Of a stretch of DNA of 64,000 nt, positions 1 to 41,559 are shown in pieces (the first letter of the stretch is position 1; every line of letters starts with the position of its first letter). Made by a program: the position numbers and the translations under genes. Origin of the DNA: Amoebidium appalachense (lineage: Eukaryota > Ichthyosporea). The notes beneath the pieces were generated by a model. The model was given only the letters and a program-made list of their open reading frames with translations, did no database searches and was not told the DNA's origin. The stretch lies in assembly GCA_963693365.1 (NCBI GenBank), contig CAVNZM010000001.1, positions 19,282,001-19,346,000 of the forward strand, given 5' to 3'.

Positions 1-67
1 ATGCCCGTCCCCTTGAAGGCTGCAGTAAACTCGCATCATTTGAGTGCAAGAGTATAAGATGATGCAG

Positions 68-536
68 GTCCCTGGATTTTCTGAAAGACTGCCCAGAGCT
101 TTGCTCTCTCCGGCTGGAGAACTGCTACAGTCTCACGGACATAACGCACATATCAACCTGCACGGGACTCACAGACATTGAGATACTAAACGCGCCGAAA
201 ATCGAAAAGCTGTCTCCACTTGCCGCATGCACAGGCCTTGCTAGCCTCACCCTCACCGGTGTCCTCATGTCGGCCATTCACGACTTCCCAACCCTCTCGT
301 CGTGTGAAAAACTCAAAAGAATATCACTCTCCCCCATAACAACAGATTTGATCCCCGGGCGCTTTAATGAGCAAACAGATTGGTTTTGGTCCAAACAGCT
401 ATCGAGGTTGCGCTTTGTGGAACTCTGTTTTCTCACTCTTTCAACCACTCATTGGTCAATGCGAGATGTCGTGATGCTTAAGTTTGTCGAGCTCGGTCGT
501 AAGAGGGGTGTGAAGGTGGTTATTAGCAGGTCCTGA
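68..536 (+). CDS. Leucine-rich-repeat protein, 3' terminal exon (partial)
   Basis: The frame is open from an in-frame TGA at 60-62 to a TGA at 534-536. A likely 3' splice site (gatgcag) lies just before position 68, so this looks like the last exon of a gene that begins before the window. The peptide opens with leucine-rich repeats: blocks around CPELCSLRLENCYSLTD, CTGLTDIEILNAPKIEKLSP and CTGLASLTLTG show the L-x-x-L-x-L spacing with an irregular 22-24 residue period. About 85 residues with no repeats follow, ending in a basic tail (GRKRGVKVVISRS). LRR stacks usually bind other proteins; nothing here shows the partner or the cellular location. Positions 1-67 may hold the end of an upstream exon plus a very short intron (GTAAAC near 25), but I could not settle this. 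Confidence 0.5.
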
Positions 537-578
537 TGTACGTACATAGGGCTGTAGGAAAGCAAGAGAATGTGCTTC

Positions 579-763
579 TGTAGTAATCATATGTCGATCT
601 AGATGATGCATAATATGGACGGTGGCGGTACTGGTACGTCTAGGTTATTCAAAGTTGAGGTTTTCCCTCTCTGTAGTAATCATATGCCGATCTAGATGAT
701 GCATAATGTGGTACGGTGGCGGTACTGGTACGTCTAGGTTATTCAAAGTTGAGGTTTTCCCTC
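579..763 (+). repeat. 93-bp tandem duplication
   Basis: Two adjacent copies begin at 579 and 672 with TGTAGTAATCATATG and run through a shared segment ending in GAGGTTTTCCCTC. They differ by a few substitutions and about two inserted bases. No gene function is apparent; this looks like a recent local duplication downstream of the LRR exon. Confidence 0.85.
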
Positions 764-1028
764 ATTGTGTGGGTAAGGCTACAGTGTTACTGTGTGGCTG
801 GTTTCGGGGAAGAACTCTGAGGCTCATGGTTGAAGTGGTATGTATCACGGTATATTTTTATCCGAGCAATTCTTTTGCGATGTATGTAGAATATGTAGAT
901 AAATTCCGTGATAGGAGATACTGTTACTACGGTGTAGGCCAGTAAAGTGGTTTTATTGGGGTAGTATTGTTTCTCACTAGGCTATGGTGCAAACATGCGC
1001 TCCTTGGCCTTCCTTTTTTCGCTTTACA

Positions 1029-1069
<41 letters not shown>

Positions 1070-1075
1070 TGTGTG

Positions 1076-1113
<38 letters not shown>

Positions 1114-1275
1114 AGACTCTTGCAAGAACGGACCAGCACGCACAAAAATGCTTACACTGGCACACAAATATTCGTGTGCATGTGGATTTCGAATCTGACT
1201 GGCAGGTATCGGCCTCACGACCCGCTAACGGGTGAATAAACGCAAACAATTACGGTTGTCTTGGACCAGCGGTGC

Positions 1276-1386
<111 letters not shown>

Positions 1387-1976
1387 GTGTGTTTTTTTTT
1401 GGGGGGGGGGGGTCCGGAGCACACAGGGGGGGGGGGGGGGGGGGGGGGGGGGAGGGGGGGGGGAGGAACCGGAGAGCCAGCATAGGCTAGTGTTGCCGGC
1501 TCTAATACTTGCACTATGCTTACGCCATAAGCACATACATACGTCGCATCGGTGGCACCTTCACACAACATTACGAAAGTATTTATAGTCAACATACAGG
1601 GCTCTTCAATGGTTTAAGTGGGAAAGGAAAAAACCCAATGATCCTTTTGATTTCTCTCCCCACCCCCCGTTCCGCCCCAAGGCCTAGAGGCCTCCCTCCC
1701 TACGGCCCCATTTTATCTCATCAGCCTGTACGTGTGTGCTTGTGTGCTTGTGTGCGTGTGTACGTGTGTGCATCATGGTGTATGCCTGTGAATCAGTGTG
1801 TGAGTGTGTGTCTGTATCATCGGACTTGTGTGTCACCGAGTACGTGTGTGTGAGTGAGATTGTTGTGTGTACATGTGTCTGTGTACGGTGTGTTAGTGTG
1901 TGTCTGTGTGTGTCTTTTAAAAATTTTGCAAATGCGTGCGTGCGTGCGTGTGTGTGTGTGTGTGTGTGCATGTGCA

Positions 1977-2008
<32 letters not shown>

Positions 2009-2206
2009 CGTGTGCGTGTGTGCGTGTGTGTGTGTACACTTTAATATGTGCCTCTCTCTCTACCCTCGAGCCCCCCCCCCTCCCCCCGCGCTCTTTCGCA
2101 GTACACGCCATGTGTGCCTGTATACTAGTATAGGTGTGTGTGTGCGTGTGTGTGCGTGCTAGCTGTGCGTGCTACTGCTTGTGCATAGTCGTTGCATGTT
2201 CTGAGT

Positions 2207-2256
2207 CAAGGCCTTCTGAATAGGAGTGCTTTCAACGTGCTATTCAGAAGGCCTTG
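2207..2256. repeat. Perfect 17-bp inverted repeat (hairpin)
   Basis: The arms CAAGGCCTTCTGAATAG (2207-2223) and CTATTCAGAAGGCCTTG (2240-2256) are exact reverse complements around a 16-nt loop. The motif GTTCTGAGT occurs just before the left arm and again at the end of the right arm, giving a short direct repeat flanking the hairpin. Confidence 0.9.
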
Positions 2257-3926
2257 TTCTGAGTTCACGAATCCCAAGTTTGCCACATCATGCCACCTGG
2301 GTGTTACGTAATCCTGATAGTCTACATCGCGCTACCTTTGTGTTAATACTTTTAGGCCGTTTGGGCTATGGTTCAAGTTTTGCACTGAGTGTGCGACCCT
2401 ATCGCAGGTCGCTATTTGAAAAGCCCTGAAATATATGTATATTACAGTACTGTTAAATTTTTAATATTTCGTTCTCCATCTATTGAAAAACGTAGGGCAA
2501 ATATAATATGGTGCACAGTTAGCTTTTGCCATGAGGCTCTCCATTGCTACAAAAGTTTGTCCAGTCGCACTAAGACGTCATTGGCCACTTTAGTGAGTTA
2601 GGCGGCTCCGTTATCGCAAACAGTTACTATATTTGCTTCTTGCTATAGTTTTTTGTTACTATGTTTAGATTGGCTCTTCGCTTGGCCCACTTTCTATTCT
2701 GCCCTTCTTTCTGCTGTTCTGTCTTTGACAGAGCAGAGTTACATAGATCTTTGACTGAAGAAGGCCTGTTGCACCTGTCTGTGCTTCAGTGCTGCTTTGA
2801 CTTCACAGTTTCGAGTTGCCGCGCGGCGAGCGCCGAGCTTGATGTTTCACGTTTGCGATTGTTACAGACGTTTTGAGTCTCAAGAGGTACTTGTTCTTTA
2901 GCTTAGGTTGTAGCTATATGTAAGCTGTTGGCTTCTAAAGTTACCAGGGCTTCTTTGCTACGGGCTTAGTCACTACCTAGCAACGAATACAGATCTGTTC
3001 GACAAGGAACAGCAGCCCATCTAGTGGCCAGAAGCGCGCATTGAATCGGCGCGTTTCTGCATGCAGCGCTCGTATAAGAGAGCTCAAGTAATTCACTTGT
3101 GGAACTTCAACAACTACTGGTTGCTGGTGTTTCGGTGGTGTCAAGACCAGTGAGAGAGCAGGGCAAAGAGCACATCTCCAGGAACAAGGTGTGCTTGTGG
3201 TCGGTTATTTTTTTGTTGAATGCAGCGATTAGGGGCTTTTTTGCTGGTGCTAATAGTTTGTCTGTGTATTAGTTGAGTGATGGGGCTAATGGCCGCGAGT
3301 GCATGTGCCAGTTCTAAATGCAAATGCACCCGATCATGGCAGGGGCTGTGTGCATATAGTGCTGCAACATGTGGTTGAAGCACTTTTTCGTGGCGTTTGT
3401 TTGTGCACCTCTGTGGGTGGTCTTGTGGTGCTGGTGTTGCCCTGGCAGAAAACCTTCAAGGCCATGTTTCACTGCTCTTTGTGTGTGGTTCTTCTTGCAC
3501 CGTTTCAAGACGTTTCCTTGAGGTTGGTTCTGGTGCACAAACCACTGGGCACATAGATGTGGGACATGTCCACTTACAAGTTTACTTTTCCCTACCACCA
3601 CCCGTCTGTCTGCTTTGATGAAAGCTGTTATCTCGGTCTTCTTTTCATTGCTTTCTGAGGTGTTTTCTTTCGTTGAAAGGGGAGCTGATTGGACATGTAC
3701 ACGCCGGGGGGGGGGCTGGGGGTTGGGGGGGGGGGGGGGGGGGGGGGCAGTCAGGGGGAGGGGGAGGGAGGAGGAGGGGAGGGTAATAAAGGAAGGGAGG
3801 GAGAGAGCTGGGTAAGCAACCCTTTTCAAATGCCAACCTGTTGAGCTGCCCTAACACGCGCTTAAACAGTGCAATTGTTCCTTCCTTGCCGCCTCACACA
3901 AATGGTGGTTGGTGCCTGACAGCCAC

Positions 3927-21444
<17,518 letters not shown>

Positions 21445-22705
21445 ATATGTATGGCGTCACTGAAAGGCATTAGAACCGCACACGTGGAACCTCCATTTTT
21501 CTCCCAGGCCCTCTGGTCGCACAGACATCCACAAACATATGCAAGGCACGGATTCTTCCAGACCTCCCCACTCGTTCAGATTCAATCTAACCACATACAT
21601 ACACAAAGACATACGGGTTCTGTGCAGGCTTGGCCTGTCATGTTTTTCCTTGGTGGGTGGATTGAGGTTGTATGAACATGTGTGGGGGGCGGGGGAAGTT
21701 GAAGCTTTGCATCATTTGCACTCTTGCTGAATGTAACGTGCATTTGACCTCCTATAGCGTAACGTAGACTTTCAGTCGGCATGTTTCCTGTACATAAATT
21801 ATTTGTTACCATTAAAAGTAGTTGTCTATTGCGTGTGTGCATGCATGTCATGGTCATTTTAATAGTCTTAGTATTTACATAGCCATTACACACTATGAAT
21901 GCTATTTTGCAGAACTACGTTTGCCAAGCCTGAGGTGAGGGGAGGTCGGGAGAAGCAAACGCGTAGGTTGTGACCGAACTGATAGCACGACATGTGTTAC
22001 CTATAGCTAGTCACGTGGTTGTGAGGTCATGATGTGCAAGCGAATATGAGCCTTCATGACATGTGAATGGACCTGCAAGTCGTGGTGTTATGTTTCTGGA
22101 CATGTGGTACGGTCCAGGTTTCAGCACGTTTGTTGAATTTCATGTGTCAATATCGATGCCATTTGGTAGCACTTCCCAATAGCTGTTATTATTCCCAGGG
22201 CCTGAGTTCACCATCAAGTATAATCCATTGATACTGATGTTGGTTCAGTGGGCCAGAATCTTATCAAATATGAAAATAAATGCATTGAGCTTGCAATTGC
22301 AACAGACCAGTTTGGCCATGGGATGGATATTCTGGTCTCCAAGGCTTTGTACCCGCTGGCTTTATTACGTAAGTGGCTGGGCCCTACTTGGCTGCGGCAG
22401 CATACAAGGGATCTTAGAGGACCGCAGAGAGACAGCAACGGTACCGTCAGAGTGGATATGGATATTCGTTATTTTTTTTAGTTTTATAATATTCCTTCCT
22501 TTTTTTTTGCCCCTACTTTTTGGCAGTTGATTGTTTGGATCGATATCCCCCTGAGTGGCCGGCCAGTGCAAGCTGCGGAGATCCCCCGAGGCGCTTTAGG
22601 TACAAAGCTACATGTACAGGTCCTGATAGAAGGTGCATACCCTGAGTACATACATACGTATACAGCTACACACTGTCCGACGGGCCAGGGGAGCCGCGGC
22701 GCGCG

Positions 22706-22740
<35 letters not shown>

Positions 22741-22760
22741 AGAGGGGCCCGGGGGCACAA
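21445..22760 (+). other. 3' flank of the AFF-like gene and upstream region of RPA3
   Basis: I find no supported gene. Between 22200 and 22560 a peptide in one frame (KYENKCIELAIATDQFG, then HGMDILVSKALYPLALL) looks protein-like but is bounded by stops and has no clear splice partners. It may be a fossil exon. A G-run is at 22710-22739. Confidence 0.4.
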
Positions 22761-22763
22761 CTT

Positions 22764-22831
22764 GATTGGCTGAATCAAAAGTTTGGCGCGAAACCTGATT
22801 TGTGACGTCACGCTGAATTTTGGCGCCAAAA
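22764..22831 (+). promoter_or_regulatory. RPA3 promoter module: inverted CCAAT, E2F, CRE, palindromic E2F
   Basis: Within 70 bp lie ATTGG (inverted CCAAT, 22765-22769), TTTGGCGCGAAA (22782-22793, E2F/DP consensus type), TGACGTCA (22803-22810, perfect CRE/ATF palindrome) and TTTTGGCGCCAAAA (22818-22831, a perfect 14-bp palindrome with the E2F core). The block ends 139 bp before the RPA3 start codon. E2F control of replication genes at G1/S is well established in animals and plants; action at this locus is inference. Confidence 0.75.
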
Positions 22832-22970
22832 CGTTGAGCGCGGGCACCAACGCCCCGCAGGGCACCCCGACGTTCATATTTCGCCACTCTTCTCAGAGGC
22901 ACCATCTTACCACTCATTCCAAGACCTTTACCTGTGTGTCTGCACCTACTTTCCCGTTTGCGCAACGAGT

Positions 22971-23690
22971 ATGCCCGTCGCCATGGACAGCGCTCAGACA
23001 GCCGCCGCCCGCGTGGAAGTGAACAACCTGCCTGGGTACAGAAACGCCACCGTGCGCATTGTTGGCCAGGTCATCGAGGTGCGTGTAAACCCACCATCAC
23101 ACACGTACATACACACGCACACACGCAAGCATGCACACACACACACGCACGCACGCACGCACACACGCACACGGACACACACACGCACACGGACACGCAC
23201 ACCCACATCCACACGCATACGCACATGCACACACGTGCACACACGCACACACATACACACACACGCGCGCGCGCGCGCGCGCACACACGCATTCTAATTA
23301 GGGCCACTTTTTACTTGCTCTTAAGTTTTAAATTCATTCTGGATAGCAGTGCTGTTATTGTTCTAGTTTCCTGGTGTTCCCTGCTCTTTTTTTCGTGGCT
23401 TTTCTCCACCCCGGCCACTGGTATATGTTGAGTCCCTTCCATGTTTTTTCCTTCTCCTTCCTTACACCTCCCTTCTTGTACTTCATCTCCGTTCGTTTGA
23501 CTTAGGCTCCGATTTGATATTTGCTTCCTGATCTGTCTTTTTTGGTGCCTTACACAGTGTTTGATCATTGCACTTTTTCTTTTTTCTTTTTTGAGGTTGC
23601 TTTGCAGCTGCTAATTGACAAAAGAATTTCCCTTTGAGTGCTTATAGGTTTTTAACAAACCCTTGCAAGCTGCTCACACTTTCAATCTTA

Positions 23691-23743
<53 letters not shown>

Positions 23744-24541
23744 CCCAACCCCAAACCCCCCTCCGCTCTCGATATTTTCTGGCTCCCTCTGTACAGTCAA
23801 AACGTCCGCCCCCTCCTTTCACCTCTTTCCCCTTAAACCCATACTTGCTCTATTCCTCTCACCTACTCTCCATTCTCCGTTTCCCTCAAACCTCATCTTT
23901 CTCCTTCGCCCCTCTTCTCCTCCCCGCCCCTCCCACTTCCGTACTTAAACTTATCTTTTTTTTTTTTTGCCACTCTTTCTTCATAACATACCACTCCTCG
24001 CCTTCACAGAACAATAATGGCGCAACCGTTGTTTTGGCAACACCACAAGGCAACGTCACCATTCAGAGACTACCGGTGAGTTCCGTTTTCACACTTCACA
24101 CAACTCATGTTGCGCATTGGTTTAGCGCACCGCAGAGTCATCGCTTTGTTGAGGACAAATGGGTTGTCTCGATTTTTGGTATGGTATGCGTGGTTCACCA
24201 CCCCTTGTGTGCTCATCTGTGTGTGTTTAGTAGACACCTAGTGCAAGCATGCCCGTGCATTTTGGTGCTGTTTAGTTAGTTGTGGCGCGAGTGTAAGTGG
24301 GTGTCATGAATGAAACTCCTTGTCAACTCGTATGTGTGTGTTTGTGTTCACTCCATCTCCCTAGTCTATCATCACTACTCCAAACACTGACACATCACTT
24401 ATGTCAATAAACAGGACAGTGAATATTCTGACTATATGGAGGTTATTGGGCGGGTCAACTCAAACAACACAGTCGAAGAGTACAGCAGCACATGTTTCGG
24501 CCCCAATTTTGGTGCGTCTATTCTTGCGCTCATGCTCATAC

Positions 24542-24577
<36 letters not shown>

Positions 24578-24770
24578 ACCACCACCACCACCACCACCAC
24601 CACCACCAGCAGCAGCAGCAGCAGCACCACCACCACCACCCAAAAAAAAAAAAAAAGAAGAAGACCCCACCTGTTCCACCTGTGGGTGTCGTGTACATGT
24701 CGACATGGCATCTGCTTTCCACTTTTCTTTACCCTCTCGTCTCTATTCCCCTTCCTCCTCCCCCTCCTCC

Positions 24771-24804
<34 letters not shown>

Positions 24805-25473
24805 CCCCCGTCCCAGCGCTTCCAGAGCCCCCCACCCCCTTCTTGTTCTGAGCCCCAATACCCCGTAAAAAATATGCACGTATACACATCAGTAAACATA
24901 TGCATTCCCCTTTCTCTGTACTTGTAGAGTGCAGGCAGTGATGGACCTGCCTTCTCTACTCCCCTCCCCCCGTCTTCTCCTTCAGCCCCCCCCCCCCCCC
25001 CCCCCCCTCCCCCTCCCCACCTCCCCTTCTTCTTTTACCCCCCCCCCCCCCCCCCCCCTTTAAAAGTGTTCCTCCCCTTCCTTTACTTAATCACCATCTC
25101 TCAAAAACGACATCACCCCCCTTTCCTCCCCTTCCCCTTCTTCCCCTCCCCTCCCCCCCCCCCCCCCATCACCACCACCACCACCACCCCTTTCCCCATC
25201 TGAGATATCATCGCTACATCCACCTCCCCCCTCCCCCCTCCTCAGCCCCACCCCCGGGGCATGTTTTTGAGCAACTTACCCTTTCAGGTGTTTAGCTCCC
25301 TTTCACTGGGTGGGTTTTTCTTTCTGAATGGATGTAGGCATGCTCCTATATGCTTCCCCACGCACTGCAAGTGTCATGTGTAATGCTGGGTTGTGTGTGT
25401 ATACTCTACTCCATTTTCTAACAATGGTGCACTTCTTTGCTGTGCTCTGTGCTCGTATCGTATGTAGCACAGA

Positions 25474-25508
<35 letters not shown>

Positions 25509-25854
25509 CCCCCCCCCCTCCCCGGGCTGCCTTCTCCCCTCCCTCCTACCTGTTGGCCAATCCATCGAGATTCTTTTTTCTTCCGTCGTAATGTTTGTTT
25601 GCATAATGTGTGTGCACACACATGTACTCGCTGTGGGCTCCCTCATCGAGCAGCCGGCGGCTTTCATGTATGCCCCTGTGTGTATGCTACTCTGCCTCGT
25701 GCACCGTGCGATATCCTTTTGTTTGTGCTCCTACTTGTTTGTCGATCATTGGCCGGTGGAAAGGCCTATAAATGCGCATGGATCCCCTGTGCATATATTG
25801 TGTGCTAATACTAGATGCTAACCCCTTCTCCCCCTGCCTTCCCTTCCCCCCCCC

Positions 25855-25887
<33 letters not shown>

Positions 25888-25949
25888 ACCCAACCCCCAA
25901 CCCCCAACCCCCAACAAAAACGCACACGTGCTTACGCACACACTAACAT

Positions 25950-26011
<62 letters not shown>

Positions 26012-26068
26012 CTCAAGCTATACAGCGAAGCAGTAGGCCTCTCTCTGCAGTACTCCAACATCTTTTAG
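22971..26068 (+). CDS. RPA3: Replication protein A 14-kDa subunit (RPA3), four exons
   Basis: Exons 22971-23078, 24010-24075, 24415-24511 and 26010-26068 give 330 nt (109 aa plus stop) with phases 0, 0 and 1 in agreement. RPA3 is the smallest subunit of the heterotrimeric single-stranded-DNA-binding complex used in replication and repair, and forms the trimer core with its single OB fold. The peptide shows OB-fold strands ([49 protein letters not shown]) and the C-terminal helix [13 protein letters not shown], which corresponds to the trimerisation helix. The length is close to the human protein (121 aa). Two start codons, at 22971 and 22983, are in frame; the first is used. The last intron holds long C-runs and ends in (CA)n AG. 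Identity is by family pattern only. Confidence 0.85.
23079..24009 (+). other. RPA3 intron 1
   Basis: It opens GTGCGTGTAAACC, then runs into CA/CG alternating sequence (23100-23290), a C-run (23694-23729) and pyrimidine-rich sequence up to CCTTCACAG. No nested gene was seen. Confidence 0.5.
24512..26009 (+). other. RPA3 intron 3
   Basis: The intron is 1.5 kb, dominated by C-runs (24543-24577, 24776-24802, 24988-25050, 25478-25523, 25848-25887) with (CCA)n and (CAG)n patches, and ends in (CA)n directly before AG. No nested gene was seen. Confidence 0.5.
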
Positions 26069-26580
26069 GCCCCAATAATAGATATAACTTCTGTACTAAT
26101 ACAACAGTTATCATGTTGTGAGAATTAGATATTCTATTTTCCCGTTGGAAGCTTTGGAGGGAAACTGTGTTACTCTCGAGCAGAAATATAAACCTACGGC
26201 CTTCCTTAGTTCGTGTGGTTTGCTTTGCGGATACGCGTTGGGAGATATTGTTTTTCGAAAGCGGGGCGTCATTGGTTCTCGCCCGGGCGTGTGCATGTGT
26301 GTTTTGAAGCAACTTGCTAAAAAGATTTCTGGCCTGTGTGCGATAAAAACGTGGGAATGCCGGGATCAAAATCTGCTATGATATTGCCATAGTTTTTTAA
26401 ACTTGCTCATGTGTTTTGTGAGGTTACACTATAAACAATTGCTAAACACTTGTTGTTTCAGCAAATAAACTTATGTCGACATACCTTCGCTTTACGAGCC
26501 TCCCCCCCCCCCCCCCCCCCTTCCTCCCCCTCCCCCTCCCCTCCCCCCTCCCCCCAAAACCCCCAACCCCCGATCTCTCC

Positions 26581-26848
26581 ACCACCAACAGTCTACCACC
26601 ATCAATATTACCACCACCAACAGTCTACCACCATCAATATTACCACCACCAACAGTCTACCACCATCAATATTACCACCACCAACAGTCTACCACCATCA
26701 ATATTACCACCACCAACAGTCTACCACCATCAATATTACCACCACCAACAGTCTACCACCATCAATATTACCACCACCAACAGTCTACCACCATCAATAT
26801 TACCACCACCAACAGTCTACCACCATCAATATTACCACCACCAACCAC
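26581..26848 (+). repeat. 32-bp minisatellite, about 8 copies
   Basis: The unit CTACCACCATCAATATTACC plus ACCACCAACAGT repeats with period 32 and almost no variation. Because 32 is not a multiple of three, the open frames across it cycle through all frames and are not evidence of a gene. Confidence 0.92.
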
Positions 26849-27873
26849 ACACCCATCCCACCATACGGTGCACCATGTCAAATGAAAATGGCAACTGAGT
26901 GACCGCCCCTTGCCATGTGAATGGGTTGAAATTTGTGGGCACTCAACCCCTGAGCACAAACCCCATTTGCTGTTGCACATGTGTGGCATGAGGCTGTGTG
27001 CAGGTCCGAAGGGTGAGAGGGTGGGGAGGGGGAGGGGGGCACGCCGTCAATTGAGTTCATGTGGCTGTCTTTTCCCTCCTCCTCCTCCCCCCTCCCCCCC
27101 CTCCCCCCCCCCTCCCCCCGGGGCGCCCCCTCCCCCCCCCTCCCCCCCACCCACGTGGCCACCCACGCAACGCAACCCAACCCATCCATTCACCCACACA
27201 CACACACACACATTCACCCGGGGGCTCCGCACACTGGTATACATAACTACGCATTAGTTGCAATTGTGATGTCGCTTCCCGCTTAGGGCCGGCCGGCACC
27301 CCAAGTGCCCCACACCTGTACCTGGGTCCTGGGGCCGGGGTTCAACCCCACCACTTCAACTTCTAACAACGGTCTAAGCGTGTTGTTCATGATCACTCGG
27401 TCGAATATGTCATGACAATATATTGTGTGCACATGCATTTGTATGTGTAAGCACTGCGAGTTAACCCCTTAATATTAAATCTGTTGTGAGTGCATTCACA
27501 TGTACAAACCGTTAACCTCATTTCTGTTTCAATTGCGTGTGAACCCATAATATGTGCCTGTGATTTTACCCTGTACCGTAGGGCCTGTTGCAACGTCCCA
27601 TAATAACTACAAATATAGCTAGTAGTATGGTGCTGGCTGGACTTCAATTTGTTCATAGTCAGTTGCAATTTGGCTACCTTTATTGAAAGAACGGTTCCAG
27701 CATTATAAAAGAATGTTGTCTGCAGTCTGAAATTCGGACAATTCATGTTGAGCATTCGATAATGCAAGCGCGAGAACTTGGGTGCGGGGATGCTATATTA
27801 TATTCGATTGGGAACCACTACAGTATTTATATATTCATAAGCCTATCGTTGAGTTGGGAGTGTGCTAAGGCGA

Positions 27874-27939
<66 letters not shown>

Positions 27940-28661
27940 AAAGAAAGAAAGAAAAGAAAGAAAGAAAAAAAGAAATAAATAAATAAATAAAGGGGGGGGA
28001 AAAAAAAGAAAGAAAGAAGAAAGAAAAAAAAAGAAAAGTAAAACATACGGTTACCGATTTCGATATGGTTTCATGAGCTCGTTAGTATAAAGGCACCATG
28101 GGATACACTCCACGGACTGGGTGCGTGTGAGAATATCATAGCCATGCACAGCACTATAGCAGCCAGCGTGACACCCCTAGGTCTACACGGGCATTTGGGC
28201 ACTGGGGCACTACATTTTCTATTAGAACGGTCTCGAAATTATTCCGTATTATGGTGGTGAATTAATTCGAAGTAGGTAATTGTCGACATCATTCAGACTT
28301 AATGCACGGCACAGCCGCTGCCTACAGAAAAGAATTTCAAAAAATCAGGGGTGTGCCTCGGAAGCAGTGCACGTGTCTGTGTCTGCCTGCCGTTCTAATA
28401 CTCCTTGACTACCACGTGTTTTTGCATCTGGATACGAAGGTTATACTTAGTTGCATTCATCCACGCATTCCCAAGCTGAAATTTCTACGTGCAGTTATTA
28501 TCTAAGCTTTATCGGCTCTCTTTCGATAAGTTTCATACATGTTTTGTCTCCTCCATACCTCCAAAAGACACTCACAAATGGTCCTACATACGTACGTAGT
28601 ACACAGTAACTTCCATACCAAATGCACTGATCTCAACCCCTCCCTCTCCCCCCCCCCCCAT

Positions 28662-28703
<42 letters not shown>

Positions 28704-28715
28704 ACAAAAAACAAG

Positions 28716-28773
<58 letters not shown>

Positions 28774-28804
28774 CAGAGACGTGTCCCCCCCCCCCCCCCC
28801 CCCC

Positions 28805-28841
<37 letters not shown>

Positions 28842-29445
28842 CCCCCCCCAAAAAACACCACCACCACCACCACACACACACACACACACACGCATCGCTC
28901 TCCGATGTATAATTATCAGATGCCTGTACGTTCAATCCCACAACATTGCTCTCATGATTGGAAGGTGTCTGCAAACACAACCGTTGGTATAGTTTGTACA
29001 AATTGATTACGAAAATTGGAAAAAAGGTCGGAGGGGCTGTAACGAAGCAAAACCACATGGTTTTAGTAGACATGAGCAAAAAAAACAAAAAAAACAAACA
29101 AAAAAAAAACAAACAAAAAGTCCCAAAATTATTGTTTTTGGGGAGTTGACTTTCTTGGGGAGGGGGCCAGCGGTCGAGGATGGACGGGGCAGCCCGGGTG
29201 CTTGCAATCATACGGAATGAGGTAGTCGGGCGCAATGTCTATGTCCTGTGTGTGTGTGTGTGTGTGTGCGCGCGCGCGCGCGCGCACGTGTGCGTGCGTG
29301 CGTGTGTCCATGCGCGCACCGAACTTGCATGCTTGCTGTTTGTGTGTATAGGTATGCGCAACATGCACACACGTGTGTGTCTTTTGTGTATGCAAGAATA
29401 TCAACACGTCTGCAAGTATGTATGTGGTTGAGTGCGTCCATACAG

Positions 29446-29645
<200 letters not shown>

Positions 29646-30246
29646 TGTATATCCGCATGTATGTCTACACGCCTGTTGTGTATGCATGGTGTGGTGGGGT
29701 TTGTGGCGGGAGTCGTGTTGGTAAGCGGCGGCAAAGGGAAAGGGGGAAGGGGAATGCATGTAACCTAACTATTTGTGTGTTCGTTTCTTTTCTCCATCAA
29801 CAGACCGATAAGTGGGCATGCAAGGAGGGTGCGATGAAGGGGAGACGAGGGGGGAGGGGGGAGGGGGAGAGGGGGGGGGGGGGGGGAGGGGGGAGGGGGA
29901 AAGAAAAGGGAGAGAGCGGGGGGGGGGGGGGGGGGGGGGGAGAGGGGGGGGGGGGAGAGGGGAGGCAAAAAACCAGAGAGGCCTGACAGCACAGAGGCCG
30001 CCCTGCCACAAAGCCATTATCTACATATATGTATGTGTGTTCATCCACGCCACCACAATGGTACAGGCACTCCTCTTGCCCGGGCCGGCGCGGGGCGCGC
30101 CAAGGGGAAGGGCGCAGGGGGGGGGGGGGGGGGGGGGGGAGGGGGGGGGGATCTGAAAATTTAGGGTGCACGATTAGTGCTGGTCTTTGCCGTGGGCACT
30201 CGAGAAAGGTTGTGATGGAATGATAAGGGGATTGAGGTGCACACAC

Positions 30247-41559
<11,313 letters not shown>

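Noticed and set aside
3021-3045. CCATCTAGTGGC resembling a CTCF core motif
   Set aside because: A single partial match; CTCF is known from bilaterian animals and nothing else supports it.
26581-26848. CRISPR-like regular repeat
   Set aside because: There are no unique spacers; the 32-bp unit is fully tandem and the genome is eukaryotic.
26450-26902. Protein with PPSILPPPTVYHHQYY-type repeats
   Set aside because: It arises from the 32-bp minisatellite, whose unit shifts frame at each copy.
27310-27345. GGGGTTCAACCCC looking like a tRNA T arm
   Set aside because: No D arm, anticodon arm or acceptor stem could be placed around it; it is a short palindrome.
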